Shown here piece by piece: positions 1 to 6,259 of a stretch of 7,629 nt of DNA; the stretch's first letter is position 1, and each line of letters starts with the position of its first letter. Source of the DNA: Candidatus Bipolaricaulota bacterium (GTDB lineage: Bacteria > Bipolaricaulota > Bipolaricaulia > RBG-16-55-9). The stretch lies in the NCBI GenBank assembly GCA_018609825.1, contig JAHEOA010000169.1, positions 1-7,629 on the forward strand. The letters run 5' to 3'. Below the pieces are notes generated by a model that worked only from the letters and a program-made list of their open reading frames with translations, did not search any database and had not been told where the DNA came from. Position numbers and translations under genes: made by a program.

Positions 1-573
1 CAGACGCCCACCCGAGCGATCAGCGTGGGACAGGCGCCGCAGAGCGTGGCCTTCTCGCCGAACGGAAGTCGGGCCTTTGTGACCGTTTCCGGAGCTGACC
101 GCGTTGCGGTGCTCAACCTCTCCAGCCGGGAGGTCGAAAGGACGATTCCGGTCAGCGGCACGCCCCACGATATCGCCGTCTCGCCCGACGGCGGACGGCT
201 GTACGTGACCGCCCGCGAGCGGGGCGACGTCGCGGTCGTCGATCTCGTGCGGGGGGCGGTCATCTGGCGCGTGGTCGTGGGCTCAAGCCCCCAAGCGTTG
301 GCGGTCTCCCCAGATGGACAACGCGTGTACGTCGCCAGCCTCGGCACCGATCGGGTCGACGTCATTGACGCCGACACCCTCGATCCGCCCCATAGCGTGA
401 CGGTCGGCGACGGCCCCCTCGGGCTGCACCTGGGGCCGGATGGGCGCTACCTCTACGTGGCGATCACGAGCAGCCATGAGCTGGCGGTGCTCGACACCGA
501 GTCGCTGGAGGTCGTCCAGCGGATCCCCTTGGGCGCGGAGCCCTTCCGGGTGCAAGTGATGCCCCCACGCTAG
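1..573 (+). CDS. YVTN-type beta-propeller protein, 5'-truncated
   Basis: The reading frame is open from the first base, so the true start lies outside the window; the GTG at 25 is an internal valine of the repeat. Four tandem units of exactly 42 residues are visible (25-150, 151-276, 277-402, 403-528), followed by a 14-residue partial unit before the TAG stop. Each unit has the pattern V-G-x-x-P-x-x-hydrophobic-x-hydrophobic-SPDG-x-x-hydrophobic-YV, then a D-V-hydrophobic-D turn. This is the YVTN/NHL-like beta-propeller signature. Such proteins are commonly secreted or surface-bound scaffolds, and some sit beside metal oxidases or redox proteins. No signal peptide can be judged because the N-terminus is missing. 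The gene ends 12 bp before the next start, so it is probably the upstream member of the sensor operon. The fold is well supported; the ligand or partner is unknown. Confidence 0.88.
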   Translation, partial: QTPTRAISVGQAPQSVAFSPNGSRAFVTVSGADRVAVLNLSSREVERTIPVSGTPHDIAVSPDGGRLYVTARERGDVAVVDLVRGAVIWRVVVGSSPQALAVSPDGQRVYVASLGTDRVDVIDADTLDPPHSVTVGDGPLGLHLGPDGRYLYVAITSSHELAVLDTESLEVVQRIPLGAEPFRVQVMPPR

Positions 574-585
574 AGACGGGAGGCG

Positions 586-987
586 ATGGAATTGGCCGAT
601 TCCGCCGAGCGACCGACCGCTGCGTTCGTGCTGACGTTGATGGCGGGCGTGTGGATCCTCGCGATGGCGGTCTCTTGGTGGGGATGGGGGCCCCACGACG
701 GGCCTTCATCGGGCATGATGGGCGGCGGATGGATGCGCGGTCACGGCGCGCTCGCGTTGGGCGGGCCCTGGACGGCCTGGCTCGGCCTGGCGGCCGGGAC
801 GGTCCTCGTGGCCGGGGCGATCGGCATGTACGCGCGACCGCGGACGGCGCCCGCCTGGGGCGTCATCGTCATCATTGGGACTGCTGTCAATCTGTTCGTC
901 GGGCTGGGCGGCTTTCTCGCCAGCGTCCTCGGCATCGTCGGCGGCGCGTTGGCCGCCCTCGCCTCGCCCGCACAGACCGACCGCTGA
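586..987 (+). CDS. Small four-helix membrane protein with Met/His-rich loop
   Basis: This 133-aa integral membrane protein belongs to no family I recognise by name. Hydrophobic segments lie at about residues 11-31, 60-81, 91-108 and 109-127. The loop between helices 1 and 2 (about 33-58) is rich in Trp, Gly, Met and His: H37, M44, M45, M50 and H53. The basic stretch after helix 2 (R82, R84) suggests by the positive-inside rule that this Met/His loop is outside the cytoplasm. The ATG is preceded by a good ribosome-binding site, GGGAGG at 578-583, which supports this start. It lies 12 bp after the propeller gene and 6 bp before the response regulator, so it is probably co-transcribed and may be an accessory to the adjacent kinase. 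A metal-related role is inference from composition only. Confidence 0.85.
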   Translation: MELADSAERPTAAFVLTLMAGVWILAMAVSWWGWGPHDGPSSGMMGGGWMRGHGALALGGPWTAWLGLAAGTVLVAGAIGMYARPRTAPAWGVIVIIGTAVNLFVGLGGFLASVLGIVGGALAALASPAQTDR

Positions 988-993
988 GCGCCC

Positions 994-1680
994 ATGGCCC
1001 ACACGATCCTCGTCGTCGACGATGAGCCGAAGATCGTGCGCCTCGTGCGCGCCTATCTGGAACAGTCGGGCTATCGGACCCTGTCGGCCCGTTCGGGTCG
1101 CGAGGCGCTGGATCTGTACCAGACGGAGTCGCCGTCTCTGGTGGTCTTGGATCTCATGCTGCCCGACCTCGACGGCATGGACGTGGCCCGCGAGATCCGG
1201 CGAATCCACCCGACCCCGATCATCATGCTCACGGCCCGCACCGAGGACGTGGACCGCGTGGCCGGCCTGGAGATCGGCGCGGACGACTACGTGGTCAAGC
1301 CGTTCAACCCGCGCGAGCTGTTGGCCCGGGTCCGCGCCGTGTTGCGACGAACGGAAGGGGCCGGCGCTTCGCACGTCATTCGGTCGGGGCCGCTGAGCAT
1401 CGATCCGGAAACCCGCGAGGTCCGGCTGGAGGATCGCCTCGTCGAACTGACCCCGATGGAGTTTGAGCTGCTCCGGATCCTGGCCGAGCATCCCGGGCAC
1501 GTCTACGGTCGGGCCCAACTCATCGCCGCGCTCTACGGCCAGACGTACGCGTCGACGGAGCGGACCGTCGACACCCATGTAAAGAACCTCCGCCGCAAGC
1601 TCGAGCCCGATCCGCAGCGTCCTCGCTACGTGCTGACGGTCCACGGCGTCGGCTACAAGTTCCGCAAGGCGGAGCCATGA
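994..1680 (+). CDS. OmpR/PhoB-family two-component response regulator
   Basis: This 228-aa DNA-binding response regulator has the usual length for its family. The N-terminal receiver domain (about 5-118) shows the acidic pair D9/D10, the phospho-acceptor D53 in the LDLMLPD motif, T80 at the switch position and K102-P103. The C-terminal winged-helix domain (about 128-225) has the family's ELTPMEFELL start, a recognition-helix region around TVDTHVKNLRRKL, and the final GVGYKF hairpin. Phosphorylation by the downstream kinase should promote dimerisation and control of target promoters, often including its own operon. The ribosome-binding site is weak, so translation is probably coupled to the gene 6 bp upstream. 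Its stop overlaps the kinase start by 4 bp (ATGA at 1677-1680). The target genes cannot be told from the sequence. Confidence 0.97.
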   Translation: MAHTILVVDDEPKIVRLVRAYLEQSGYRTLSARSGREALDLYQTESPSLVVLDLMLPDLDGMDVAREIRRIHPTPIIMLTARTEDVDRVAGLEIGADDYVVKPFNPRELLARVRAVLRRTEGAGASHVIRSGPLSIDPETREVRLEDRLVELTPMEFELLRILAEHPGHVYGRAQLIAALYGQTYASTERTVDTHVKNLRRKLEPDPQRPRYVLTVHGVGYKFRKAEP

Positions 1681-3179
1681 GCGGGCCGCGCTGGTTCCGC
1701 CGAGAGGCCTCGCTGAGCGTCAAGCTCTTGGGCATGCTGGCGCTGGTGATCCTGATCGGCATCGGCGTCGCCTACCTGTTGACCAGCCAGGTGGCGACTC
1801 GGGAGTACGCCGCGTTCAGCACGACGCGCAGCGTCGCCCAAGCGGAAACGCTCGCGCCGTCGCTGGCCGACTACTACCGGCAGCAGGGGAGCTGGGCGGG
1901 CGTGGCCGAGGCCTTCGGGTGGCGGGCCGGGCCCGGACCCGGACCCGGACGGGGGCGCATGATGGGCCCGCATGACATGATGGAATCGGGCCAAATGGGA
2001 CCGAGCATGATGCGAGGCATGCCGGTCCATCTGCAGGACTTGCTCTTGACGGGTCCCGACGGGCGTGTTCTCGTTGACCCCCTGGGCGGGATGACCGATC
2101 AAGCGATCCCGCGCGAGGCCCGCCGAGCCGCGGGCGTTCCCATCGAGGTTGCGGGCGAGGCGGTCGGCTGGCTCGTGGCCGGCTCGGCGCTGCAGCGGTT
2201 TTCCCCCTCGGAACGGGCCTTTCTGGCCTCGGTCCGACGCGCCATCCTCGTCGGCGGCGCCGCGGCCGCGCTCGTGGCGTTGGTCTTGGGCGGCCTCTTT
2301 CTGCGCGGCTTGATCAAGCCCGTCCGGGAGCTCGACCAGGCCGCGCACGCGCTGGCCGAGGGCGACTTGCACCAGTCCGTGGCCACCCAGGCGAGCGACG
2401 AGATCGGCCACCTGGCCGAGAGCTTCAACCGCATGACGGCCAAGCTGAAGCGCTCGGAGGCGCTGCGTCGGCGCATGATCCAGGACATCGCCCACGAGCT
2501 GCGCACGCCCCTGACCGTCATCCAGGGCGACCTCCAAGCCCTCAAGGAAGGCGTCTACGCCCTCGATTCGGAGACGATCGATTCCATCCACGAGGAGAGC
2601 CTCCTGCTCGGTCGGCTCGTGGAGGACCTGCGGGAGCTGAGTCTGGCCGAAGCGGGAGAGCTGCAGCTCGAGCTCGAACGCGTCAATCTGGGCCGTCTCG
2701 TGACGAGCGTCGATCGCCAGAACAGATCGACGTTCGAGGCCAAGTCGGTCGCCATCGCGACCGACGTTCCGGACGAGCCGATCCAGGTCGACGTCGATCC
2801 GGATCGGATTGGCCAGGTGCTCCACAATCTGCTCGGCAACGCCGTGCGGCACACCCCCGAGGGCGGCTCCGTGACGGTGACCCTGAGTGCTGACGCCTAT
2901 GAAGCCACGGTTCAGGTTGCCGACACGGGCTCGGGCATCGCCGACGAGGATTTGCCCTACGTCTTTGAACGGTTCTGGCGCGGCGACAAGGCTCGCACCC
3001 ACGACCGATCCGGGAGTACGGGGCTCGGCCTGGCGATCGCGAAGGCGCTCGTCGAGGCCCATGGCGGCCGCATCTGGGCTCGAAACTCGAGCGACGGGGC
3101 CGTCTTGGCGTTCGCCCTTCCGCGTCCGCGACGTCGAGCCGAAGCCCGGAACGCGGGCGCTGGCCGGTCGTCGCGTTGA
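1677..3179 (+). CDS. Membrane sensor histidine kinase (HAMP-HisKA-HATPase)
   Basis: This 500-aa kinase is the cognate partner of the regulator it overlaps. Order of domains: TM1 about 17-36; extracytoplasmic sensor about 37-186; TM2 about 187-209; HAMP about 210-262; HisKA with H-box histidine H273 (IAHELRTP); HATPase_c about 370-482 with N-box N384/N388, G1 box D416-T-G-S-G, F-box FERFWR at 430-435 and G2 box around G449-L-G-L. All catalytic boxes are intact. The sensor contains a Gly-Pro run (85-91) followed by a Met/His-rich stretch (M95, M96, H99, M101, M102, M107, M111, M112, M115). It then has a BaeS-like segment with a GPDGRVLVD strand and a VGWLVAG strand. The last 19 residues are an Arg/Ala-rich tail. 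The start fits a purine-rich AAGGCGGAG just upstream and the ATGA overlap. The signal is unknown; a metal ion is a reasonable guess. Confidence 0.96.
   Translation: MSGPRWFRREASLSVKLLGMLALVILIGIGVAYLLTSQVATREYAAFSTTRSVAQAETLAPSLADYYRQQGSWAGVAEAFGWRAGPGPGPGRGRMMGPHDMMESGQMGPSMMRGMPVHLQDLLLTGPDGRVLVDPLGGMTDQAIPREARRAAGVPIEVAGEAVGWLVAGSALQRFSPSERAFLASVRRAILVGGAAAALVALVLGGLFLRGLIKPVRELDQAAHALAEGDLHQSVATQASDEIGHLAESFNRMTAKLKRSEALRRRMIQDIAHELRTPLTVIQGDLQALKEGVYALDSETIDSIHEESLLLGRLVEDLRELSLAEAGELQLELERVNLGRLVTSVDRQNRSTFEAKSVAIATDVPDEPIQVDVDPDRIGQVLHNLLGNAVRHTPEGGSVTVTLSADAYEATVQVADTGSGIADEDLPYVFERFWRGDKARTHDRSGSTGLGLAIAKALVEAHGGRIWARNSSDGAVLAFALPRPRRRAEARNAGAGRSSR
1932..1949 (+). repeat. Three tandem CCCGGA hexamers in the kinase sensor region
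   Basis: The hexamer CCCGGA occurs three times head to tail and encodes a Gly-Pro repeat (about residues 85-90) just ahead of the Met/His-rich stretch. Being six bases long, unit gain or loss would keep the frame and only change the linker length. The array is short, so instability is speculative. Confidence 0.8.
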
Positions 3180-3200
3180 GCGGATCGAGCTCGGCGGGCA

Positions 3201-4292
3201 TCACGCAATCGATGCGCCGGAGAACGACGCTTGCGTCAGGATATCGGGCAAATAGTCCGTAATTGGCGGGCAGTCGGGCATCTCGTTGCCGAGCTCAGCG
3301 CGGAGCCGGGCGCTGGTGTAGACGACGTTCGCCCGGATGAAGGGGAGATAGGGCGCCAGCTGGCTCATCACCCGCTGCGAATGCCGATCGCGATGGGAGC
3401 TGGGCACCTCGGCGTCGGCACCCAGAAAGCGGATCCGTCCGGCTGCGGGGACGATCGGCGCCGCCGCCTCGCAGATCTCGGCGATCGTCGCGGACGCTTG
3501 GGCCCCGGCGGTGACGTGGTAACAGCGACGGCGCCACCGATTGCGGCGCAATAGGGCCTCCACCGCCTCGGCCAGATACCGCGCCGGGACGATGTCCAGC
3601 CGTGCGTCGGGATCCACGGGGACATTCCCCAGTTGCGCCATGGCGGGGATGACCCAGAGGATCGAGCGGCGCATGCGGCGGTCCTTGTGCGTCCGGTTGA
3701 GGACGATGCTCGGGCGCAGTGCGAGCGCCTCGAGACCGCTGTCGCGCACGATTTGTTCGGCCTCCCGCTTGGAGCGGACGTAGTTGTTGTCGTAGAGGGT
3801 TTCGGATGGTTCGTCCTCGGCGATCTCCGTATCGCATGGACCCATCTGCACGTAGGCGGTGCTGATGTGGACGAGTCGGGGCGAAGGCCGCATCGCTCGG
3901 GCGAGCTCAATGACGTTGCGCGTGCCACCGACGTTGACCGTCTGGGTGGGGGCGTCGGGCTTGAACGAGGTCTCCGCCGCACAGTGCACGATGGCCGAAA
4001 CACCGTCGAGGGCAGCCCGGTCCGCCTCGGACAGGCCGAGGCGCGCCCGCGTCACGTCCCCGGGCAAGGCTGTGAGCGCCGTGCCGGCAAGATACGGGAT
4101 CAGATCGGCCCGATCGGCCTCGTGCAGTCGGTCCGCGATGCGACGCGCGGCCGCAGATCGGTCCGCGGCCCGCACGAGCGCGCAGACGCGCCAGCCGCGA
4201 TCCAGAAGCGTTGCCATGACTTCCGCGCCGATCATGCCGGTCGTTCCGGTCACCAACGCGGTCGGTGGGTGAGTGAAGGCTGAGCCGCTCAT
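3201..4292 (-). CDS. Extended SDR / thioester-reductase-like NAD(P) oxidoreductase
   Basis: This 363-aa protein has a Rossmann fold of the extended short-chain dehydrogenase class. It is closest in style to the NAD-binding_4 (male sterility / thioester reductase) proteins. Visible motifs: nucleotide-binding TGTTGMIG (15-22); LVR after strand 2, where R41 suggests NADP(H); GDVT (78-81); HCAAET (103-108); the HISTAYV strand (S144/T145); and the catalytic pair Y171-xxx-K175. Family members reduce acyl-thioesters or modify nucleotide-sugar-like or polyketide-like substrates. The substrate here is unknown, and no carrier or adenylation domain is present. The gene follows the NfeD gene by 48 bp on the same strand and converges on the kinase gene with a 21-bp gap. 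No clear Shine-Dalgarno precedes the ATG, but a CATAAT hexamer lies 12 bp upstream, so a short-leader transcript is possible. Confidence 0.9.
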   Translation of the reverse strand: MSGSAFTHPPTALVTGTTGMIGAEVMATLLDRGWRVCALVRAADRSAAARRIADRLHEADRADLIPYLAGTALTALPGDVTRARLGLSEADRAALDGVSAIVHCAAETSFKPDAPTQTVNVGGTRNVIELARAMRPSPRLVHISTAYVQMGPCDTEIAEDEPSETLYDNNYVRSKREAEQIVRDSGLEALALRPSIVLNRTHKDRRMRRSILWVIPAMAQLGNVPVDPDARLDIVPARYLAEAVEALLRRNRWRRRCYHVTAGAQASATIAEICEAAAPIVPAAGRIRFLGADAEVPSSHRDRHSQRVMSQLAPYLPFIRANVVYTSARLRAELGNEMPDCPPITDYLPDILTQASFSGASIA

Positions 4293-4303
4293 AGCTGCGC
4301 GTC

Positions 4304-4309
4304 CATTAT
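4304..4309 (-). promoter_or_regulatory. Possible -10 element (CATAAT) for the SDR gene
   Basis: On the minus strand, CATAAT (five of six matches to TATAAT) stands 12 bp before the SDR start codon, in an otherwise GC-rich 48-bp gap. A transcript from here would be nearly leaderless, which fits the lack of a ribosome-binding site. I see no good -35 element, so this is weak. Confidence 0.3.
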
Positions 4310-4340
4310 GGGGGTGCGGAACGCCGAATGCGAGCGGGCC

Positions 4341-5741
4341 TCACGCGGTATCGTTGTTGGATCGGGCATTCCGGGACGGTCCGTTGCCGTCGGCCCGCTC
4401 CACGATGAGCCGCCCCGACTGGGTGTCGGTCACCCGCACTTCGTCGTCGGCGTGCAGGACGTCATCGGAGCGAATGCGCCAGTACTCGCCCTCGACGGAG
4501 GCCAAGCCGTCCTGATCCGTCTCCGGCGGACGTCGAACGTAGCCCGTTGAGCCCACGAGCTGTTCCGAACCGAGCTCCGGTTGCTCGCGTTGGGAAAAGA
4601 CGCCCTTGACGATGATGACGCCGAAGAGACCGCTGATCGAGCCCAGCGTCAACGCGATGACCCACCAGTTGAGGTTGAACGCCGGCTGCTCGATGCCCTG
4701 GAAGTTGAACAGCGTGACCGAGCCGATGGCGAGCGCGATGACGCCACCGCCCGTCAAGATCCCGCTGGTCTGGGCGTAGTAGACGTCGCTGACCATGAGC
4801 CCCATGCCGAACACGAGCAGCACGATCCCGACGATATTGACCGGCAAGACGTTGAGTCCCAGGATCGCCAGCGCCAGGGACAGCCCGCCGACGATGAGCC
4901 CCAAACCGATCCCCGCGGACAGGATCTCCAAGACGAACGCGAACAACCCCACCAGCATCAGGACGTAGACGAGGTTGGGATTGGAGAGCTGGTTACGCAG
5001 CGTTTCGCGCCAGCTCATGGACACTGTCTCCACGCGGGCGTCGGCCGTCTCCAGCGTCCGGCCGTTACTCAACGTGACGCCGTCCAGTTGGGCCAACAGC
5101 GCGTCGGAGCTCGGCGCAACGCGGTCGACGATGTTCTCCGCTTGGGCCGTCTGGGCCCCGGCCGTCACGCTCTGGCGCACGGCCAGTTCCGCCCAGTCGG
5201 CGTTCCGATCCCGGGCGTTGGCGATCTCACGGGCCCACTGGGCCAGAAAGTTGACCGTCTTCTCGGTCTGCGGGTCCGTTTGGCCGTTCTCGTCGCTGCC
5301 GTTGGAGCCGCCGCCGATGTTGACGGGATGGGCGGCGCCGATGCTGGCGCCCTCGGCCATCGCCGCGACGTGGGCGCTCATGGTGATGAACGTGCCGGCC
5401 GAGGCGGCCCACGCACCGGCCGGGCCGACCCAGACGGCGATGGGCACGTCGGCGTTGAGGAACCGATCGACGATCTCGCGGGTGGAGGCCACCAGGCCGC
5501 CCGGGGTGTCGAGCTGGACCAGCAACAGCCGCGCGTTGTCCCGCTCGGCCCGCTCAACCGCACGGACGAGGAAGTCGGCCGTCGCCGGGTTGATCGAGGC
5601 GTCCAGGGGCAGACGATAGACGATCGGCGCGCTCGTCGGCTGCGGCTGCTGCCCGCCGGCCAACGAGACGCTGACGAGCGCCAGCGCCAAGCCAATGAGC
5701 CCCCACCGCCAGCAACGCCGCAGTCGGTGCACCTCGATCAT
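4341..5741 (-). CDS. NfeD/ClpP-class membrane-bound serine protease (long form)
   Basis: This 466-aa protein is a full-length, long-form NfeD. Residues 1-30 form a basic then hydrophobic signal or anchor. The ClpP-like protease domain (about 38-215) has the VQLDTPGGLV oxyanion strand (75-84), the AASAGT motif with nucleophile S114, and K161 in EKTVNFL as the general base. This Ser/Lys pair aligns with Ser97/Lys138 of Pyrococcus PH1510. A membrane domain follows with about four to five helices (about 256-274, 278-296, 299-318, 328-345, 357-379). The C-terminal NfeD OB-fold (about 390-450) carries GSTGYV, GEYWRIRS and EVRV...GRLIV. Known NfeD proteases cut stomatin-type partners and act in membrane quality control; the partner gene here is the divergent slipin. 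The start lies 3 bp after the preceding gene's stop and lacks a strong ribosome-binding site, so translation is probably coupled. A Gly/Ser/Asn insert (143-153) precedes the catalytic lysine. Confidence 0.95.
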   Translation of the reverse strand: MIEVHRLRRCWRWGLIGLALALVSVSLAGGQQPQPTSAPIVYRLPLDASINPATADFLVRAVERAERDNARLLLVQLDTPGGLVASTREIVDRFLNADVPIAVWVGPAGAWAASAGTFITMSAHVAAMAEGASIGAAHPVNIGGGSNGSDENGQTDPQTEKTVNFLAQWAREIANARDRNADWAELAVRQSVTAGAQTAQAENIVDRVAPSSDALLAQLDGVTLSNGRTLETADARVETVSMSWRETLRNQLSNPNLVYVLMLVGLFAFVLEILSAGIGLGLIVGGLSLALAILGLNVLPVNIVGIVLLVFGMGLMVSDVYYAQTSGILTGGGVIALAIGSVTLFNFQGIEQPAFNLNWWVIALTLGSISGLFGVIIVKGVFSQREQPELGSEQLVGSTGYVRRPPETDQDGLASVEGEYWRIRSDDVLHADDEVRVTDTQSGRLIVERADGNGPSRNARSNNDTA

Positions 5742-5744
5742 GGG

Positions 5745-6065
5745 TCAGGATCGGATCCCGTCAATGCCCTCGGCCTGGTCGATGAACGCCCGCGCGTCCT
5801 CGACGTCGTCCTCGTGCACGAGCAGTTGATAGGACTGGCCCAACGAGCGATCCCCGAGGAACGTCGTCGACTGGCTGCCCAGTCCGGTCCCGACCACCTT
5901 CAGTTTGCATTGCAGCCCGCGCTGGCGTAAGCGGGTGTGCAGCCAGGTCGTGGCGTCAGGCCGATTGGCCGGGGATTCGTGCATGAGGACCCAGGGACGG
6001 TGTTCCCGACGCAATAGGAAGACGTAGGCCAACATCAGGCCCGCAATCACCAGCAGAGCTGCCAT
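5745..6065 (-). CDS. Single-pass membrane protein with DUF2007-like C-terminal domain
   Basis: I place the start at the ATG at 6065-6063, giving 106 aa. AAAGGAGAG lies ten bases upstream, and the protein then begins directly with a membrane helix (about 2-19) followed by a basic RREHR stop. The open frame continues upstream to 6215, but that extension is polar, low in structure and runs through the likely promoter, so it is probably not translated. The C-terminal part (about 24-100) has an alternating pattern ending in YQLLVHEDDVEDARAFID, like the last strand and helix of DUF2007 (putative signal-transducing) proteins. Function is not established. It is the first gene of the minus-strand unit and only 3 bp before the NfeD gene, which suggests a role beside the protease, perhaps as a regulator or adaptor. 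The family match is by pattern only. Confidence 0.8.
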   Translation of the reverse strand: MAALLVIAGLMLAYVFLLRREHRPWVLMHESPANRPDATTWLHTRLRQRGLQCKLKVVGTGLGSQSTTFLGDRSLGQSYQLLVHEDDVEDARAFIDQAEGIDGIRS

Positions 6066-6075
6066 GGCGTCGGCT

Positions 6076-6080
6076 CTCCT
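6076..6080 (-). promoter_or_regulatory. Ribosome-binding site that fixes the start of the 106-aa gene
   Basis: AGGAG (within AAAGGAGAG, minus strand) lies ten bases before the ATG at 6065. No comparable site precedes the upstream candidate start codons at 6119 and 6215, so this site decides the start. Confidence 0.75.
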
Positions 6081-6152
6081 TTCCTCGTCGCAGGCCACTC
6101 GCGCCCCGCTCTCGCTCATGCGACGGGCGCAATGCCGACCGCGGCCGTTTCC

Positions 6153-6179
6153 ATTGTAACATGGCACCGCAGGGCTCAA
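6153..6179 (-). promoter_or_regulatory. Likely extended -10 promoter for the minus-strand unit
   Basis: On the minus strand, TGTTACAAT contains a TGn extension joined to TACAAT (five of six matches to the -10 consensus) at 6158-6153. TTGAGC (four of six matches to the -35) lies at 6179-6174 with a 15-bp spacer. The spacer is short, but an extended -10 tolerates this. Transcription would start near 6146 and leave a leader of about 80 bases. This is the best sigma-70-like promoter in the window. Confidence 0.5.
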
Positions 6180-6193
6180 CCCCTTGTCGGTGC
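6164..6193. repeat. Nested inverted repeat in the divergent intergenic region
   Basis: An outer 6-bp perfect inverted repeat, GCACCG (6164-6169) and CGGTGC (6188-6193), encloses an inner one, AGGG (6171-6174) and CCCT (6181-6184), with a 6-base loop. It overlaps the proposed -35 of the minus-strand promoter, so it could be an operator. It could also form an RNA hairpin if transcription starts further out. No U-run follows on either strand, so it is not a normal terminator. Confidence 0.5.
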
Positions 6194-6259
6194 GAAACCC
6201 GAATGATACCGTCATGCCTACACTAACACATAGGATAAATCGACAGAAGGAGGCTCATC

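Larger units (their letters stand above)
6066..6259. promoter_or_regulatory. Divergent control region between the NfeD unit and the slipin gene
   Basis: This 194-bp non-coding stretch separates the two divergent units. It contains the minus-strand promoter, the nested dyad, and an AT-richer patch (about 6205-6245) that should hold the plus-strand promoter. TAGGAT at 6231-6236 (four of six) is the best -10 candidate there, without a convincing -35. The slipin gene has a strong ribosome-binding site, AAGGAGG at 6247-6253, six bases before its ATG. Confidence 0.55.

Noticed and set aside
706..1644. 312-codon minus-strand frame opposite the response regulator
   Set aside because: There is no domain signature, and the plus-strand regulator is certain.
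1653..3062. Long open frame (469 codons) on the minus strand opposite the kinase gene
   Set aside because: The plus-strand kinase has all catalytic motifs intact. The antisense frame is Arg/Gly/Asp/His-rich without any recognisable domain, as expected opposite GC-rich coding DNA.
3180..3220. Possible terminator hairpin between the convergent kinase and SDR genes
   Set aside because: Only imperfect short stems (CATC/GATG with mismatches) and no T-run on either strand.
3633..4283. 216-codon plus-strand frame opposite the SDR gene
   Set aside because: It shows no family pattern, and the SDR motifs on the minus strand are complete.
4581..5930. Long open frame (449 codons) on the plus strand opposite the NfeD gene
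   Set aside because: Its product is a low-complexity run of Arg, Asp, Gln and Gly with no fold pattern, while the minus strand encodes a clear protease. It is a composition artefact.
6066..6215. Upstream extension of the 106-aa gene to an ATG at 6215
   Set aside because: The extra 50 residues are polar and unstructured, would cross the likely promoter, and lack a ribosome-binding site. The ATG at 6065 has one and begins the membrane helix.
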